From Acidaminococcus sp. CAG:917 (GTDB lineage: Bacteria; Bacillota; Clostridia; Christensenellales; CAG-917), in assembly GCA_000437555.1 (NCBI GenBank), contig FR901027.1, positions 15,996-33,093 on the forward strand: a stretch of DNA of 17,098 nt, given 5' to 3'. Numbering within the stretch: the first letter of the stretch is position 1; each line of letters opens with the position of its first letter. Of this stretch, positions 1 through 6,317 are shown piece after piece. The position numbers were made by a program, and so were the translations under genes. Under the pieces are notes generated by a model. It saw only the letters and a list, made by a program, of their open reading frames with translations. It did no database searches and was not told the DNA's origin.

Positions 1-30
1 AAAAAAAAACCCGCCGACAATCGGCGGTTT
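1..30 (-). terminator. Rho-independent terminator after mrp
   Basis: A perfect 7-bp stem (CCGCCGA at 11-17 with TCGGCGG at 21-27, loop CAA) is followed on the minus strand by a run of nine T. It lies about 140 bp past the mrp stop codon and is the first terminator-like structure there. Confidence 0.8.
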
Positions 31-170
31 AAAACTGTTTGACAAAATCGGTTCGGCTTTTTTAGCCTATGATTAGCTAAACATCTGTTGCTCTTAGCTT
101 TGTTTTTATTTTAGCTTTATATAATTTATTCCGTGGTTTAAAAATACCGTTTTGTTCAATTCTGCTTTAT

Positions 171-1007
171 TTAATTCTGCTTTTTATTTTCCGTCTTTTC
201 GATTTCGTCCGCTATGGAATCGAGATAATCTCCCTCGAAGAGTTCCATAAGTCCCCTGTCGGCAACTGTGGCGTAGTCTTTTGAAATGGGAAGCGACGCA
301 GAACTTTTTATTCCGAACTTCTTAGCCGTATCCTCGACGTTGTTTTCTCCGAACACGTAAATTTTTTCCTTGCACTTGGGGCATTCGACGTAGGACATAT
401 TCTGAGCAAGGCCGACAATTGGTATGTTCATAAGTTTTGCCATATTGACCGCCTTTTCCACAATCATCGTGACGAGTTCCTGCGGCGAGGTAACGACTAC
501 TATTCCGTCGACGGGAAGCGATTGAAAAACCGTGAGCGGAACGTCGCCCGTGCCGGGAGGCATATCTACAAAAAGGTAATCGACGTCGCCCCAAATGACG
601 TCCGTCCAGAATTGTTTGACTGTGCCCGCTATGATAGGTCCTCTCCAGACGACCGGAGAAGAGGGGTCTTCAAGCAAAAGATTTAAAGATACCACCTTTA
701 TTTTCTCTTTTGCGGTAACGGCAGGATAAATGCCTGTATTGTCGCAGTCGAGTCTGCGGTCCAATTTAAACATTTTGGGAATTGACGGACCCGTTATATC
801 GGCGTCCAAAATACCCACCTTAAAGCCGCGGCGAGCCATCGTAACGGCGAGCATCGACGTCACCATCGATTTACCCACTCCGCCTTTACCGCTTACGACT
901 CCGATGACTTTCTTGACGTTTGAAAGTTCGTTTTGTTTTTCGATTAAACTTCTCGAGGCGCAGTCCTCTTTGCAAGAAGAACAATCGTGTGTGCAATTTT
1001 CGCTCAT
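171..1007 (-). CDS. mrp: Mrp/NBP35-family P-loop ATPase (Fe-S cluster carrier)
   Basis: A 278-residue cytosolic protein of the Mrp/ApbC/NBP35 group, which is known to bind and transfer Fe-S clusters with ATP. Seen directly: deviant Walker A GKGGVGKS at residues 40-47, the DADITGPS switch at 68-75, DMPPGTGD (Walker B region) at 148-155, and the CPKC pair at 209-212 that in this family bridges a cluster between two subunits. An N-terminal four-cysteine motif (C5, C9, C12, C16) recalls the extra N-terminal ferredoxin-like site of NBP35-type members. The ATG is supported by AGGAG six bases upstream (1014-1018). The next gene upstream ends 81 bp away with no convincing terminator between, so co-transcription is possible. 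All expected motifs are intact; the specific client proteins cannot be told from sequence. Confidence 0.95.
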   Translation of the reverse strand: MSENCTHDCSSCKEDCASRSLIEKQNELSNVKKVIGVVSGKGGVGKSMVTSMLAVTMARRGFKVGILDADITGPSIPKMFKLDRRLDCDNTGIYPAVTAKEKIKVVSLNLLLEDPSSPVVWRGPIIAGTVKQFWTDVIWGDVDYLFVDMPPGTGDVPLTVFQSLPVDGIVVVTSPQELVTMIVEKAVNMAKLMNIPIVGLAQNMSYVECPKCKEKIYVFGENNVEDTAKKFGIKSSASLPISKDYATVADRGLMELFEGDYLDSIADEIEKTENKKQN

Positions 1008-1088
1008 TTATATCTCCTTTAAAGCCATTTGGCTTAAGATTTTCTTTTATACCGTCTTTAGCTTTGACGTTAAGCCTGTCGGTTTAAG

Positions 1089-1391
1089 TTATAACGTCAT
1101 AAAAAACTCTTTTTTGACCTTGCCGTATTCGTCGAATTCCACTCCGTCCGCCTCGAGCAATCTGCGCTGTTCGCCCTCTCCGCCAAAGGCGAATCCTTTT
1201 GACAGCGAGCCGTCTTTAAACACCACCTTATAGCACGGGATAGTTTCGGGCGACGGATTGACGTGCAACGCCCAACCCACCTGCCTCGACGCTTTCGGCT
1301 TGCCGCACAATAGCGCAATCGTGCCGTAACTTGCCACCTTGCCCTCGGGTATGCTCCGGACCGCTTCGTATACCTTTTCAAAAAAATTCAT
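1089..1391 (-). CDS. MGMT-family small alkyltransferase-like protein
   Basis: A 100-residue protein consisting only of the C-terminal DNA-binding/active-site domain of O6-alkylguanine-DNA alkyltransferases, the usual length of the short Atl1/COG3695-type group. Visible: IPEGKVASYG at 14-23, the helix-turn-helix part with ASRQVGWAL at 34-42 (R36 would be the base-flipping arginine), and the active-site segment IPCYKVV at 51-57. The acceptor cysteine C53 is kept, unlike classic ATL proteins with Trp there, but the His of the usual PCHRV motif is Tyr54. Repair by methyl transfer is therefore possible but uncertain; damage recognition only is the alternative. The start is set by family alignment; there is no well-spaced Shine-Dalgarno (AAGG lies one base before ATG), and a good promoter ends only 10 bases upstream. 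Confidence 0.85.
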   Translation of the reverse strand: MNFFEKVYEAVRSIPEGKVASYGTIALLCGKPKASRQVGWALHVNPSPETIPCYKVVFKDGSLSKGFAFGGEGEQRRLLEADGVEFDEYGKVKKEFFMTL

Positions 1392-1400
1392 ACCTTGGTT

Positions 1401-1429
1401 AATATATCACCTAAGACAAAATAAAGCAA
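1401..1429 (-). promoter_or_regulatory. Predicted promoter of the MGMT-like gene
   Basis: TTGCTT (-35, 1424-1429), a 17-bp spacer and TATATT (-10, 1401-1406) on the minus strand. The start site would fall near 1394, leaving at most a few bases before the ATG at 1391, so the transcript would be leaderless or nearly so. Confidence 0.5.
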
Positions 1430-1662
1430 GGAATACGCTTTATAAAAACTTTTTTTATCCTGTGTCTACCACCATTTACGTTTAAATCGCAAAAAACGTC
1501 AAATCGATGGTTTTCCTGAATTTTAGCCTTAGCTGAAAACTTCAACGTATTTGCCGTGACTATGCATTGTATCGCTTTAAATTTTCAAAGCAAAACAAAT
1601 AAGAAAATTCGGACGCCTAATACGCAAAACCGCCATTGCCCGAAAGGGGTAAAAAGCGCAAA

Positions 1663-1986
1663 TCACAGCTTTAACGTAAGCGATATTGAATATATATCGT
1701 CAAAAAAAATTTTGTTATAATTTATCTCCAAAAACTTGTAGGCATTGCTTATCTTCGTCACCTCGCCTATGACCGTGACGTAGTGCCCGTTTTTATATAT
1801 GCACGCTTCAACGGCGCTGCCTACCGAAAGTTTTAAAAGCGTATCGGATATGGCTTTTGTCGTTTCCTCGTCCAGCACCGTCTTTTCCACTCGGCTGTGG
1901 CGCTCCTCCACGGCGGCGAGTTTTTTTCGCAATCCCGTCAGGGCGTCAAAAGGCATAAACTGTTTTGCCCGCTCACTCCTCTCCAC
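1663..1986 (-). CDS. YolD-like protein
   Basis: A 107-residue YolD-family protein. The RAKQFMPFDALTGLRKKL segment at residues 6-23 is characteristic of the family. YolD-like genes sit beside UvrX/YqjW-type Y-family polymerases in Firmicutes and prophages and are presumed to work with them in damage-induced mutagenesis; the molecular role is not settled. The start is GTG (1984-1986), preceded by AGGAGG with an 8-base spacer inside the end of the polymerase gene, which it overlaps by 14 bases. This layout indicates translational coupling and equal regulation with the polymerase. No clear terminator was found downstream. Confidence 0.85.
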   Translation of the reverse strand: MERSERAKQFMPFDALTGLRKKLAAVEERHSRVEKTVLDEETTKAISDTLLKLSVGSAVEACIYKNGHYVTVIGEVTKISNAYKFLEINYNKIFFDDIYSISLTLKL

Positions 1987-3238
1987 CGTTGTGTCCTCCT
2001 ATCATCTTGTTCCTCTCTCGCTGAGTCGCTCCCTCTTTAAAATCTATCGCCCGAAGCATAGCGTTTTTGCCGAATTTTTCTTTTATGCTCAGCACCGCCT
2101 TTTCCGCCTTGTTTTCCTTGGCAATCTTTTCGTAGTCACAAAACAGGTCGTATCCCTCTGCACTCTCGTCCGCTATATCGGGGAAAGTCACGCACAGCTT
2201 TCTTATGGGCGCTCCCTTTACCGTAGTAGCGTCAAACGCCTTTAAGCCGTATTCGTTCAAAATCGAAAAGGCGTTCGTTGCGGCGTGCACGTTGAGCACC
2301 TCGCCCGTGGACGGAATATACCCTCTCGAATAAACCACGCCTATGCCCACCTTGGACGTTATCATCTTCCGTTTTTTGAGCTGTTGGCTCGCCTCTAAAA
2401 TCATTTCGGAAATTATTATCCTCGCCTCATCAAACGGCGTATCTTTAAACAGCACCTGCGAATTGGAAATGGATTTAGATTTGCTTTTATAGTTATGGAT
2501 ATCCTCGAGCGTGCAAGGCTCGATACCGTTTGCGTGGTCTATCATCAGTTCGGCGTCTATTCCGAAAATGCGGTATAAAAGTTCCTCGGGCGCCTCGGCT
2601 ATGTCACGCATAGTCTTTATCCCGTATTTTGCCAGCCTGTCCGACTTACCCTTGCCTATTCCCCAAAAATCGGTGAGCGGCGTATAATCCCAAAGTTGCT
2701 CTTTAAACAGTTTTTCGTCAAGATAGCCTATATGGTCCTTTGTCCTCTTAGCCGTTATATCGAGAGCTATTTTGGCAAGATACATATTCGTCCCTATTCC
2801 CACCGTGGCAGGAATTTTAAGACGGGAGGCTATCTCGTCAAGAAGCATTTTGGCAAACTGCACAGGCGTTTTTTCGTATAGTTTTAAATAATCGGTGGCG
2901 TCGATGAAAGCCTCGTCGATAGAATATTGATACACGTCCATTTTGTCCATATAGTCGAGGTAAATGGAATATATCTCGGCGCAATAATCCTCATACAGTC
3001 CCATGCGGGGCATGGCGACGATAAAATCCATTCCCTTGGGGATATCTCCTAAACGACAGCGGTTTTTGACGCCCAGCGATTTCATTTTGGGACTTATCGC
3101 AAGGCATATGGTATTCGAGCTTCTTGTCTGGTCGGCAACTACGAGGTTGACCTCAAACGGATTCAACCCCCTTTCGGCGCACTCGACCGAGGCGTAAAAC
3201 GATTTCATATCTATACACAAATAAGTCCTTTCCTTCAT
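1973..3238 (-). CDS. Y-family translesion DNA polymerase (UmuC/UvrX-DinB type)
   Basis: A 421-residue error-prone DNA polymerase of the UmuC/ImpB superfamily. Directly visible: the first metal-binding Asp in CIDMKSFYASVE (D10), the catalytic YSIDEAF motif (D108, E109), the helix-hairpin-helix-like LTDFWGIGKGKSDRLAKYGI around 188-207, and the C-terminal GATQRERNKMIGGH tail typical of the Firmicutes subgroup next to yolD. Length matches the family. GAGG six bases before the ATG supports the start. It overlaps yolD downstream and follows the lexA-like gene on the same strand after 286 bp in which I see no terminator. It probably belongs to a damage-inducible cassette read from the lexA promoter (inference). 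Expected role: synthesis past DNA lesions with reduced fidelity. Confidence 0.93.
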   Translation of the reverse strand: MKERTYLCIDMKSFYASVECAERGLNPFEVNLVVADQTRSSNTICLAISPKMKSLGVKNRCRLGDIPKGMDFIVAMPRMGLYEDYCAEIYSIYLDYMDKMDVYQYSIDEAFIDATDYLKLYEKTPVQFAKMLLDEIASRLKIPATVGIGTNMYLAKIALDITAKRTKDHIGYLDEKLFKEQLWDYTPLTDFWGIGKGKSDRLAKYGIKTMRDIAEAPEELLYRIFGIDAELMIDHANGIEPCTLEDIHNYKSKSKSISNSQVLFKDTPFDEARIIISEMILEASQQLKKRKMITSKVGIGVVYSRGYIPSTGEVLNVHAATNAFSILNEYGLKAFDATTVKGAPIRKLCVTFPDIADESAEGYDLFCDYEKIAKENKAEKAVLSIKEKFGKNAMLRAIDFKEGATQRERNKMIGGHNGGEE

Positions 3239-3524
3239 ACTTTACCTCAATAGGCTATCTTGCCGACGACTCGTTTAAACTACCGAAAATTTCCTCTAAT
3301 TTTTGTTGTTTATGTTTAAGCTGCTTGTTTCAGCCGCTTTATTATTTCACTGTTTATTTTGTCGTTTTTAAGTTTTGTTTTTTTGTTATCTGCTTTATTA
3401 TTCCCTTAACTTTCGTTAAACAACCGCTTTTTTATATTCGTTATTTAAAAATTTAAACTCGGGCGCTTTCCTTTTTTTAATGTTTCGCCGTTGCCTTTTA
3501 ACGCCGTCCTTGCCGACGTGTTCT
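3239..3524. other. Gap between lexA-like and polymerase genes
   Basis: A 286-bp stretch, strongly pyrimidine-rich on the plus strand. I find no open frame with a ribosome binding site, no hairpin plus T-run on the minus strand, and no GAAC-GTTC palindrome. Nothing here argues against read-through from lexA into the polymerase gene. Confidence 0.5.
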
Positions 3525-4145
3525 CTATACCGAATGTATGACCTTTTCCACGACGCCGACGATTTCCCACGGCACGGTAGGGCGAATATCTTTATATACC
3601 CTCTCTCCGTTTTCCGTAGCCGGGTTAGACGGCTTTAAATAGAGTCCGTCCCCGTCCTTGGCAAGAATTTTTGCCGTAGCTTCGTCGCCTATGAGTGCGA
3701 TAACCACCTTTCCCACGGGTGCGCTTTTACAAGCGGATACCACCATAAGGTCCTTATCGTATATCCCCGAACCCGTCATAGAATTTCCCTTTGCCTGCAA
3801 AATAAAATGCTCGCCCTCGCCGAAAATCTCGACGGGCAAGGTGACTGCGCCTTTGACGTTCTCTATGGCGCAGATAGGCTCGCCGCAGGCGCACTCGCCC
3901 ACTATCAGAGCGGATTTAGTTACGCCCGCCCTGAGGTTGTCGGGAACGGCTATCGGGCAATCGGAATGAGTTGCAAGGCGTCCCCTCTCTTTTAAAACTT
4001 CCACGTCGAACGCCACGCGTGACAGAGAGGAGTGTCCGCACCCCTTCATTATCTGTCTGAACGTCGGGCTTTTCCCCTCCGTCCTTTGGAACGCCAAAAT
4101 AAAATCTTCCGTCCGCTCCAACCTTTTTTCGTCGATAGGTTTCAT
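3525..4145 (-). CDS. lexA: LexA-like SOS repressor with Cys-Gly cleavage site
   Basis: A 206-residue LexA/S24-type repressor: winged helix-turn-helix in residues about 1-65 and a self-cleaving peptidase domain in 80-206. Catalytic Ser122 (GNSMTGSGI) and Lys159 (EATAKIL) are in place. The cleavage segment is GECACGEP (83-90): the Ala-Gly bond of classical LexA is Cys87-Gly88, as in UmuD. The recognition helix region (GHSSLSRVAFDVEVL) differs clearly from the GLASSSTVHGHL type of Bacillus LexA, so a different operator is likely. SOS regulation by RecA-stimulated autocleavage is the expected role; the polymerase and yolD downstream fit. A GAGAGGG Shine-Dalgarno lies about 11 bases before the ATG, a long spacing, with no better in-frame start. 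The 5' leader would be about 200 bases. Confidence 0.88.
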   Translation of the reverse strand: MKPIDEKRLERTEDFILAFQRTEGKSPTFRQIMKGCGHSSLSRVAFDVEVLKERGRLATHSDCPIAVPDNLRAGVTKSALIVGECACGEPICAIENVKGAVTLPVEIFGEGEHFILQAKGNSMTGSGIYDKDLMVVSACKSAPVGKVVIALIGDEATAKILAKDGDGLYLKPSNPATENGERVYKDIRPTVPWEIVGVVEKVIHSV

Positions 4146-4329
4146 AAATGCCGTTACCCTCTCTTTAAATTTTTACATTTAAACGATGCGGTGCTTGTTA
4201 CACCTCACTTAAATTTTATTACGCTTCACCGTTTATAAAACTCCGCTAATCGGCATTTTCTGCCGCAGATTTATTTACATTGCCTATTAAGTCAAATAAA
4301 CGGCTAACGGTAAATCGAATAAATTTAAC

Positions 4330-4344
4330 GGAACGCATTGTTCC
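4330..4344. promoter_or_regulatory. Palindromic operator at the lexA start site
   Basis: GGAACGCATTGTTCC: perfect 5-bp arms with a 5-bp centre, lying at about +1 to +15 of the promoter at 4351-4379. A repressor bound here would block initiation or early elongation. The same GGAAC-N5-GTTCC pattern occurs three times at 5894-5969 and nowhere else that I found in the window. It is one base wider than the Bacillus-type SOS box (GAAC-N4-GTTC). Likely bound by the LexA-like protein (autoregulation), with the XRE protein as the alternative. Confidence 0.65.
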
Positions 4345-4350
4345 TTTAAA

Positions 4351-4379
4351 AATATACCATATATTAAATATAAAATCAA
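4351..4379 (-). promoter_or_regulatory. Predicted promoter of lexA cassette
   Basis: Minus strand: TTGATT (-35, 4374-4379), 17-bp spacer, TATATT (-10, 4351-4356) with an extended TGG element directly before the -10. The predicted start near 4344 falls on the edge of the palindromic operator. Confidence 0.65.
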
Positions 4380-4413
4380 TTTATTCTGAAAAAAAATTTT
4401 ACCAATTACTGCC

Positions 4414-4438
4414 AAAAAACCGCGCTGTATGGCGCGGT
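4414..4438 (-). terminator. Rho-independent terminator after GNAT gene
   Basis: A perfect 7-bp stem (ACCGCGC 4419-4425 with GCGCGGT 4432-4438, loop TGTATG) is followed on the minus strand by six T. It separates the acetyltransferase transcript from the lexA promoter just downstream. Confidence 0.85.
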
Positions 4439-4513
4439 AAAATTTAAATCAATTTGTTACCTTTTTAGTTAAACAGGATTTTCTTTGAGTTTTTTATGTC
4501 TTGATTTCAAAAC

Positions 4514-5068
4514 TTATTTACGGTCAAACTCCATTAGTTTTCCGTCGGGAGAATATATCTTTCCCGACACCGTGCCGCCCGACAGCCTATGGAATATCTG
4601 CGAATATTCACGGTAGTCGACCTCGGGCTTTTGCGACAATATCAAAAATCTGCCTCCCACTTCCTCGACAAAATATCCCGTGTTTATAAATCCGTTTTTG
4701 AGATAAAAATTTAAGCGACTTTTCCTTTCCTCTATGTTGGGTGCACTCTCGTCCAAGGGCTCAATGTGAAGCACCACCGTTTTGTCGGGGTGAGTTTCTT
4801 TTAAATAGCTCAAAATTTTACCGCCGTAACCTTGTCCCCTCACCTCTTTGGATACGGCAAGATAGAGAACCAAAAAGAGCGTGTCCGATTCCACCGAATA
4901 GGAAAAACCGCAAAAAGTTTCGCCGTCATAGAATGCCGTCAAAGATATATCCCGCCTTTTGGAAAAACGTTTTATAAGAAAAAACGGCACTCTCTCGCTG
5001 CGAGGAAAAGCGTGCTTATACAGCTTTTTTATCTCTTTAAAATTTTTTATTTCGTTTAACGCCTGCAT
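4514..5068 (-). CDS. GNAT-family N-acetyltransferase
   Basis: A 184-residue GCN5-related acetyltransferase. The acetyl-CoA pyrophosphate-binding motif A is clear: LAVSKEVRGQGYGGKIL at residues 70-86 (RGQGYG at 77-82), after a beta strand (DTLFLVLYLAV), with the later FYLKNGFINTGYF segment at about 121-133 matching motif B of the fold. The first 45 residues (an LYKHAFPRSERVPF stretch) resemble Firmicutes GNATs of unassigned substrate. The substrate cannot be predicted. ATG is preceded by AGGA with five bases spacing. It is a single-gene transcript: strong promoter at 5137-5164 and terminator at 4414-4438. Confidence 0.85.
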   Translation of the reverse strand: MQALNEIKNFKEIKKLYKHAFPRSERVPFFLIKRFSKRRDISLTAFYDGETFCGFSYSVESDTLFLVLYLAVSKEVRGQGYGGKILSYLKETHPDKTVVLHIEPLDESAPNIEERKSRLNFYLKNGFINTGYFVEEVGGRFLILSQKPEVDYREYSQIFHRLSGGTVSGKIYSPDGKLMEFDRK

Positions 5069-5136
5069 ATCGTCCTGCCTTACGTTGGAATATTAAAATC
5101 TGTCGTTCGTGTTAAAGCTAAAGATTTCACCTGTTA

Positions 5137-5164
5137 ATTTTACCATATTAAAAGGATATGTCAA
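5137..5164 (-). promoter_or_regulatory. Predicted promoter of GNAT gene
   Basis: Minus strand: consensus TTGACA (5159-5164), 16-bp spacer, TAAAAT (5137-5142) with an extended TGG before the -10. The start would be near 5130, giving a leader of about 60 bases. Confidence 0.7.
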
Positions 5165-5301
5165 CAGCGATTTGCTACTCCGAAACGTCAAGAAACTAAA
5201 CTTAAAGTTTAAGCGGCATCAAGCAAAAAGTAAAACAACTTATACTGTTAGAGGAGATTTTGCAATACTGCATTTCCGTTTAACAAATAAAGCTTTGGCA
5301 A

Positions 5302-5333
5302 CGGAAAGGACGCGCCGCAGCACGCCCTCTCCG
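5302..5333 (-). ncRNA. GC-rich RNA hairpin with UGCG loop, function unknown
   Basis: A 32-base self-complementary segment inside an otherwise A+T-rich 446-bp gap (5069-5514). As minus-strand RNA it forms 14 consecutive pairs (11 Watson-Crick, 3 G-U) closed by C(UGCG)G, a UNCG-class tetraloop. On the plus strand the three wobbles become A-C mismatches, so the structure favours minus-strand RNA, the direction of the TM2 gene 180 bp upstream. It is not followed by a proper U-run, so it is not a standard terminator. It may be an mRNA 3' stabiliser, part of a dispersed palindromic repeat, or a small RNA element. The rest of the gap holds the GNAT promoter, a 19-bp imperfect tandem repeat and no convincing gene. 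Confidence 0.45.
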
Positions 5334-5339
5334 ATTTTT

Positions 5340-5377
5340 AGATTTATTGGAAGTTTTCAGACTTATTGGGAGCTTTT
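5340..5377. repeat. Imperfect 19-bp tandem repeat
   Basis: Two adjacent 19-base units (5340-5358 and 5359-5377) of the form AGAYTTATTGGRAGYTTTY agree at 15 of 19 positions. It lies beside the GC-rich hairpin. No function is evident. Confidence 0.5.
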
Positions 5378-5419
5378 ATAATTTATAAATAAGGTTAATC
5401 GATATTTTGTCAAAATTAA

Positions 5420-5437
5420 AACGGCTTATCTTCCGTT
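5420..5437 (-). terminator. Weak terminator-like hairpin after TM2 gene
   Basis: AACGG (5420-5424) pairs with CCGTT (5433-5437), loop of 8, followed on the minus strand by TTTAATTTTG. It is the nearest terminator-like structure to the TM2 gene stop, but the stem is short and the T-run interrupted. Confidence 0.35.
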
Positions 5438-5514
5438 CAACTTCAAATTATGTTCTTTATATTATAATTTGCTTTTTACTGAACCGTTTACATACAAACA
5501 GTCAACCTTATCCT

Positions 5515-5856
5515 CTATGCTATTGCGCTTAAAATCTTATCTCGGTTTATAACCTTAGCCTTTTTGTAACAGAGAAATATATCGATAAAATTCCATATAC
5601 CCAAAGTCAGCCAGCCGAGCAAAAGTTTGGCTATGCCTATTCCCACGTCGCCTAAATAAAAGCGGTCGATTGAAAGTCCGCCCAAAAACAAAGACAGCAC
5701 CACACAGCCCCCGGGGCTCTTTAGCGGCAATGAAGTTATATCCACAACGCAATCGTCGCTCGCCGATTGCAACGCATGACGAACCATCGTAACGTCCTGA
5801 GAAGGTATCTTATCTGAAATCCTCGACATTACAATAGCAATTTTCTCGTTTGTCAT
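5515..5856 (-). CDS. TM2-domain membrane protein
   Basis: A 113-residue protein with a cytosolic N-terminal part (1-48, no recognised motif) and a C-terminal TM2 domain: hydrophobic helix at about 50-61, the signature loop GGLSIDRFYLGDVGIGIAKL at 59-78, and a second helix ending GIWNFIDIFL at 86-95. TM2 proteins are small inner-membrane proteins of mostly unknown function. GGAG seven bases upstream supports the ATG. Expression should be strong but tightly repressible: a perfect TTGACA-N17-TATAAT promoter has one palindromic operator in its spacer, one just downstream of the start site and one upstream of the -35. The divergent neighbour is an XRE regulator. A shared operator with the lexA promoter raises the possibility of damage-linked expression (inference). 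Confidence 0.85.
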   Translation of the reverse strand: MTNEKIAIVMSRISDKIPSQDVTMVRHALQSASDDCVVDITSLPLKSPGGCVVLSLFLGGLSIDRFYLGDVGIGIAKLLLGWLTLGIWNFIDIFLCYKKAKVINRDKILSAIA

Positions 5857-5893
5857 AATTTCTCTCCTTTTTGAAATTTACTTTTACATATTT

Positions 5894-5910
5894 TGGAACA
5901 TTTTGTTCCA
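5894..5910. promoter_or_regulatory. Operator box 1 of TM2/XRE region
   Basis: TGGAACATTTTGTTCCA: perfect 7-bp arms around a 3-bp centre. It lies immediately downstream (+1 to +17) of the predicted TM2 transcription start, the same relative position as the box at the lexA promoter. Confidence 0.75.
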
Positions 5911-5917
5911 TACTTGT

Positions 5918-5946
5918 ATTATATAGAACATTATGTTCCGTGTCAA
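5918..5946 (-). promoter_or_regulatory. Consensus promoter of TM2 gene
   Basis: Minus strand: TTGACA (5941-5946), exactly 17 bp, TATAAT (5918-5923). Both hexamers are full consensus. The 17-bp spacer (5924-5940) is the second operator box, so repressor and RNA polymerase must compete for the site. Confidence 0.85.
5924..5940. promoter_or_regulatory. Operator box 2, inside the promoter spacer
   Basis: GAACATTATGTTC core at 5926-5938 with 5-bp perfect arms, filling the spacer between -35 and -10 of the TM2 promoter. Its centre is 30 bp from box 1 and 29 bp from box 3, close to three helical turns. Confidence 0.75.
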
Positions 5947-5952
5947 GTAAAT

Positions 5953-5969
5953 TGGAACATTTTGTTCTA
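5953..5969. promoter_or_regulatory. Operator box 3, upstream of XRE gene
   Basis: TGGAACATTTTGTTCTA: 6-bp perfect inner arms around TTT, 11 bases before the XRE start codon. Occupancy would cover the region just upstream of the regulator gene and so could autoregulate it. Confidence 0.75.
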
Positions 5970-5979
5970 AAATTAAAAT

Positions 5980-6186
5980 ATGAATCAGTTCGCCACAAGA
6001 ATTTACGAATTAAGACTCGAAGCAGGCATGACGCGAGCGCAACTCGCCCAAAAACTCGGGGTTTCCGTCCGCACAATTTCCTATTGGGAAAGCGGTGAGA
6101 GGGAATGCTCTTTCGATATGCTTCTTACGATTTGCGCTCTGTTCAATACAACTGCCGACTACCTGCTCGGCAAAAGCGAATATTAA
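5980..6186 (+). CDS. XRE-family helix-turn-helix regulator
   Basis: A 68-residue, single-domain Cro/CI-type DNA-binding protein. The HTH is clear: MTRAQLAQKLGVSVRTISYW at residues 17-36, followed by ESGERECSFDMLLTICALFN and the usual TADYLLG ending at 58-64. There is no sensory or dimerisation domain beyond the HTH bundle. An in-frame TAA at 5974-5976 makes the ATG at 5980 the first possible start. No Shine-Dalgarno is visible; TAAAAT at 5968-5973 could serve as a -10 for a leaderless transcript, though no good -35 is seen. Divergent from the TM2 gene and adjacent to three palindromes, it is the natural candidate to bind them and repress both genes; the LexA-like protein is the other candidate. 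Confidence 0.88.
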   Translation: MNQFATRIYELRLEAGMTRAQLAQKLGVSVRTISYWESGERECSFDMLLTICALFNTTADYLLGKSEY

Positions 6187-6268
6187 GCTTTACGATAAAT
6201 TATATTTATTTTATTTATTCGCCTAAATTTCATTATATGGATTGATATTTTTAGAGTTAAAAAAAGTA

Positions 6269-6297
6269 TTTAAATATCGTTAAAGCTATGTTATAAT
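6269..6297 (+). promoter_or_regulatory. Predicted promoter of DUF2188 gene
   Basis: Extended -10 TGTTATAAT (TATAAT at 6292-6297) with TTTAAA at 6269-6274 as a weak -35 and a 17-bp spacer. The leader to the ATG at 6318 would be about 14 bases and contains the Shine-Dalgarno. Confidence 0.65.
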
Positions 6298-6317
6298 AAA
6301 CAAAAAGGAGTTTTACA

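Noticed and set aside
730..1233. 167-codon plus-strand frame across mrp and the MGMT-like gene
   Set aside because: Antisense to two recognised genes, low-complexity translation, no ribosome binding site context.
3239..3524. Separate SOS box for the Y-family polymerase
   Set aside because: No GAAC...GTTC palindrome of any spacing from 4 to 6 was found upstream of the polymerase start.
5109..5381. 90-codon plus-strand open frame in the gap between GNAT and TM2 genes
   Set aside because: GTG start without ribosome binding site, no family resemblance; it overlaps the GNAT promoter on the other strand, the GC-rich hairpin and the tandem repeat.
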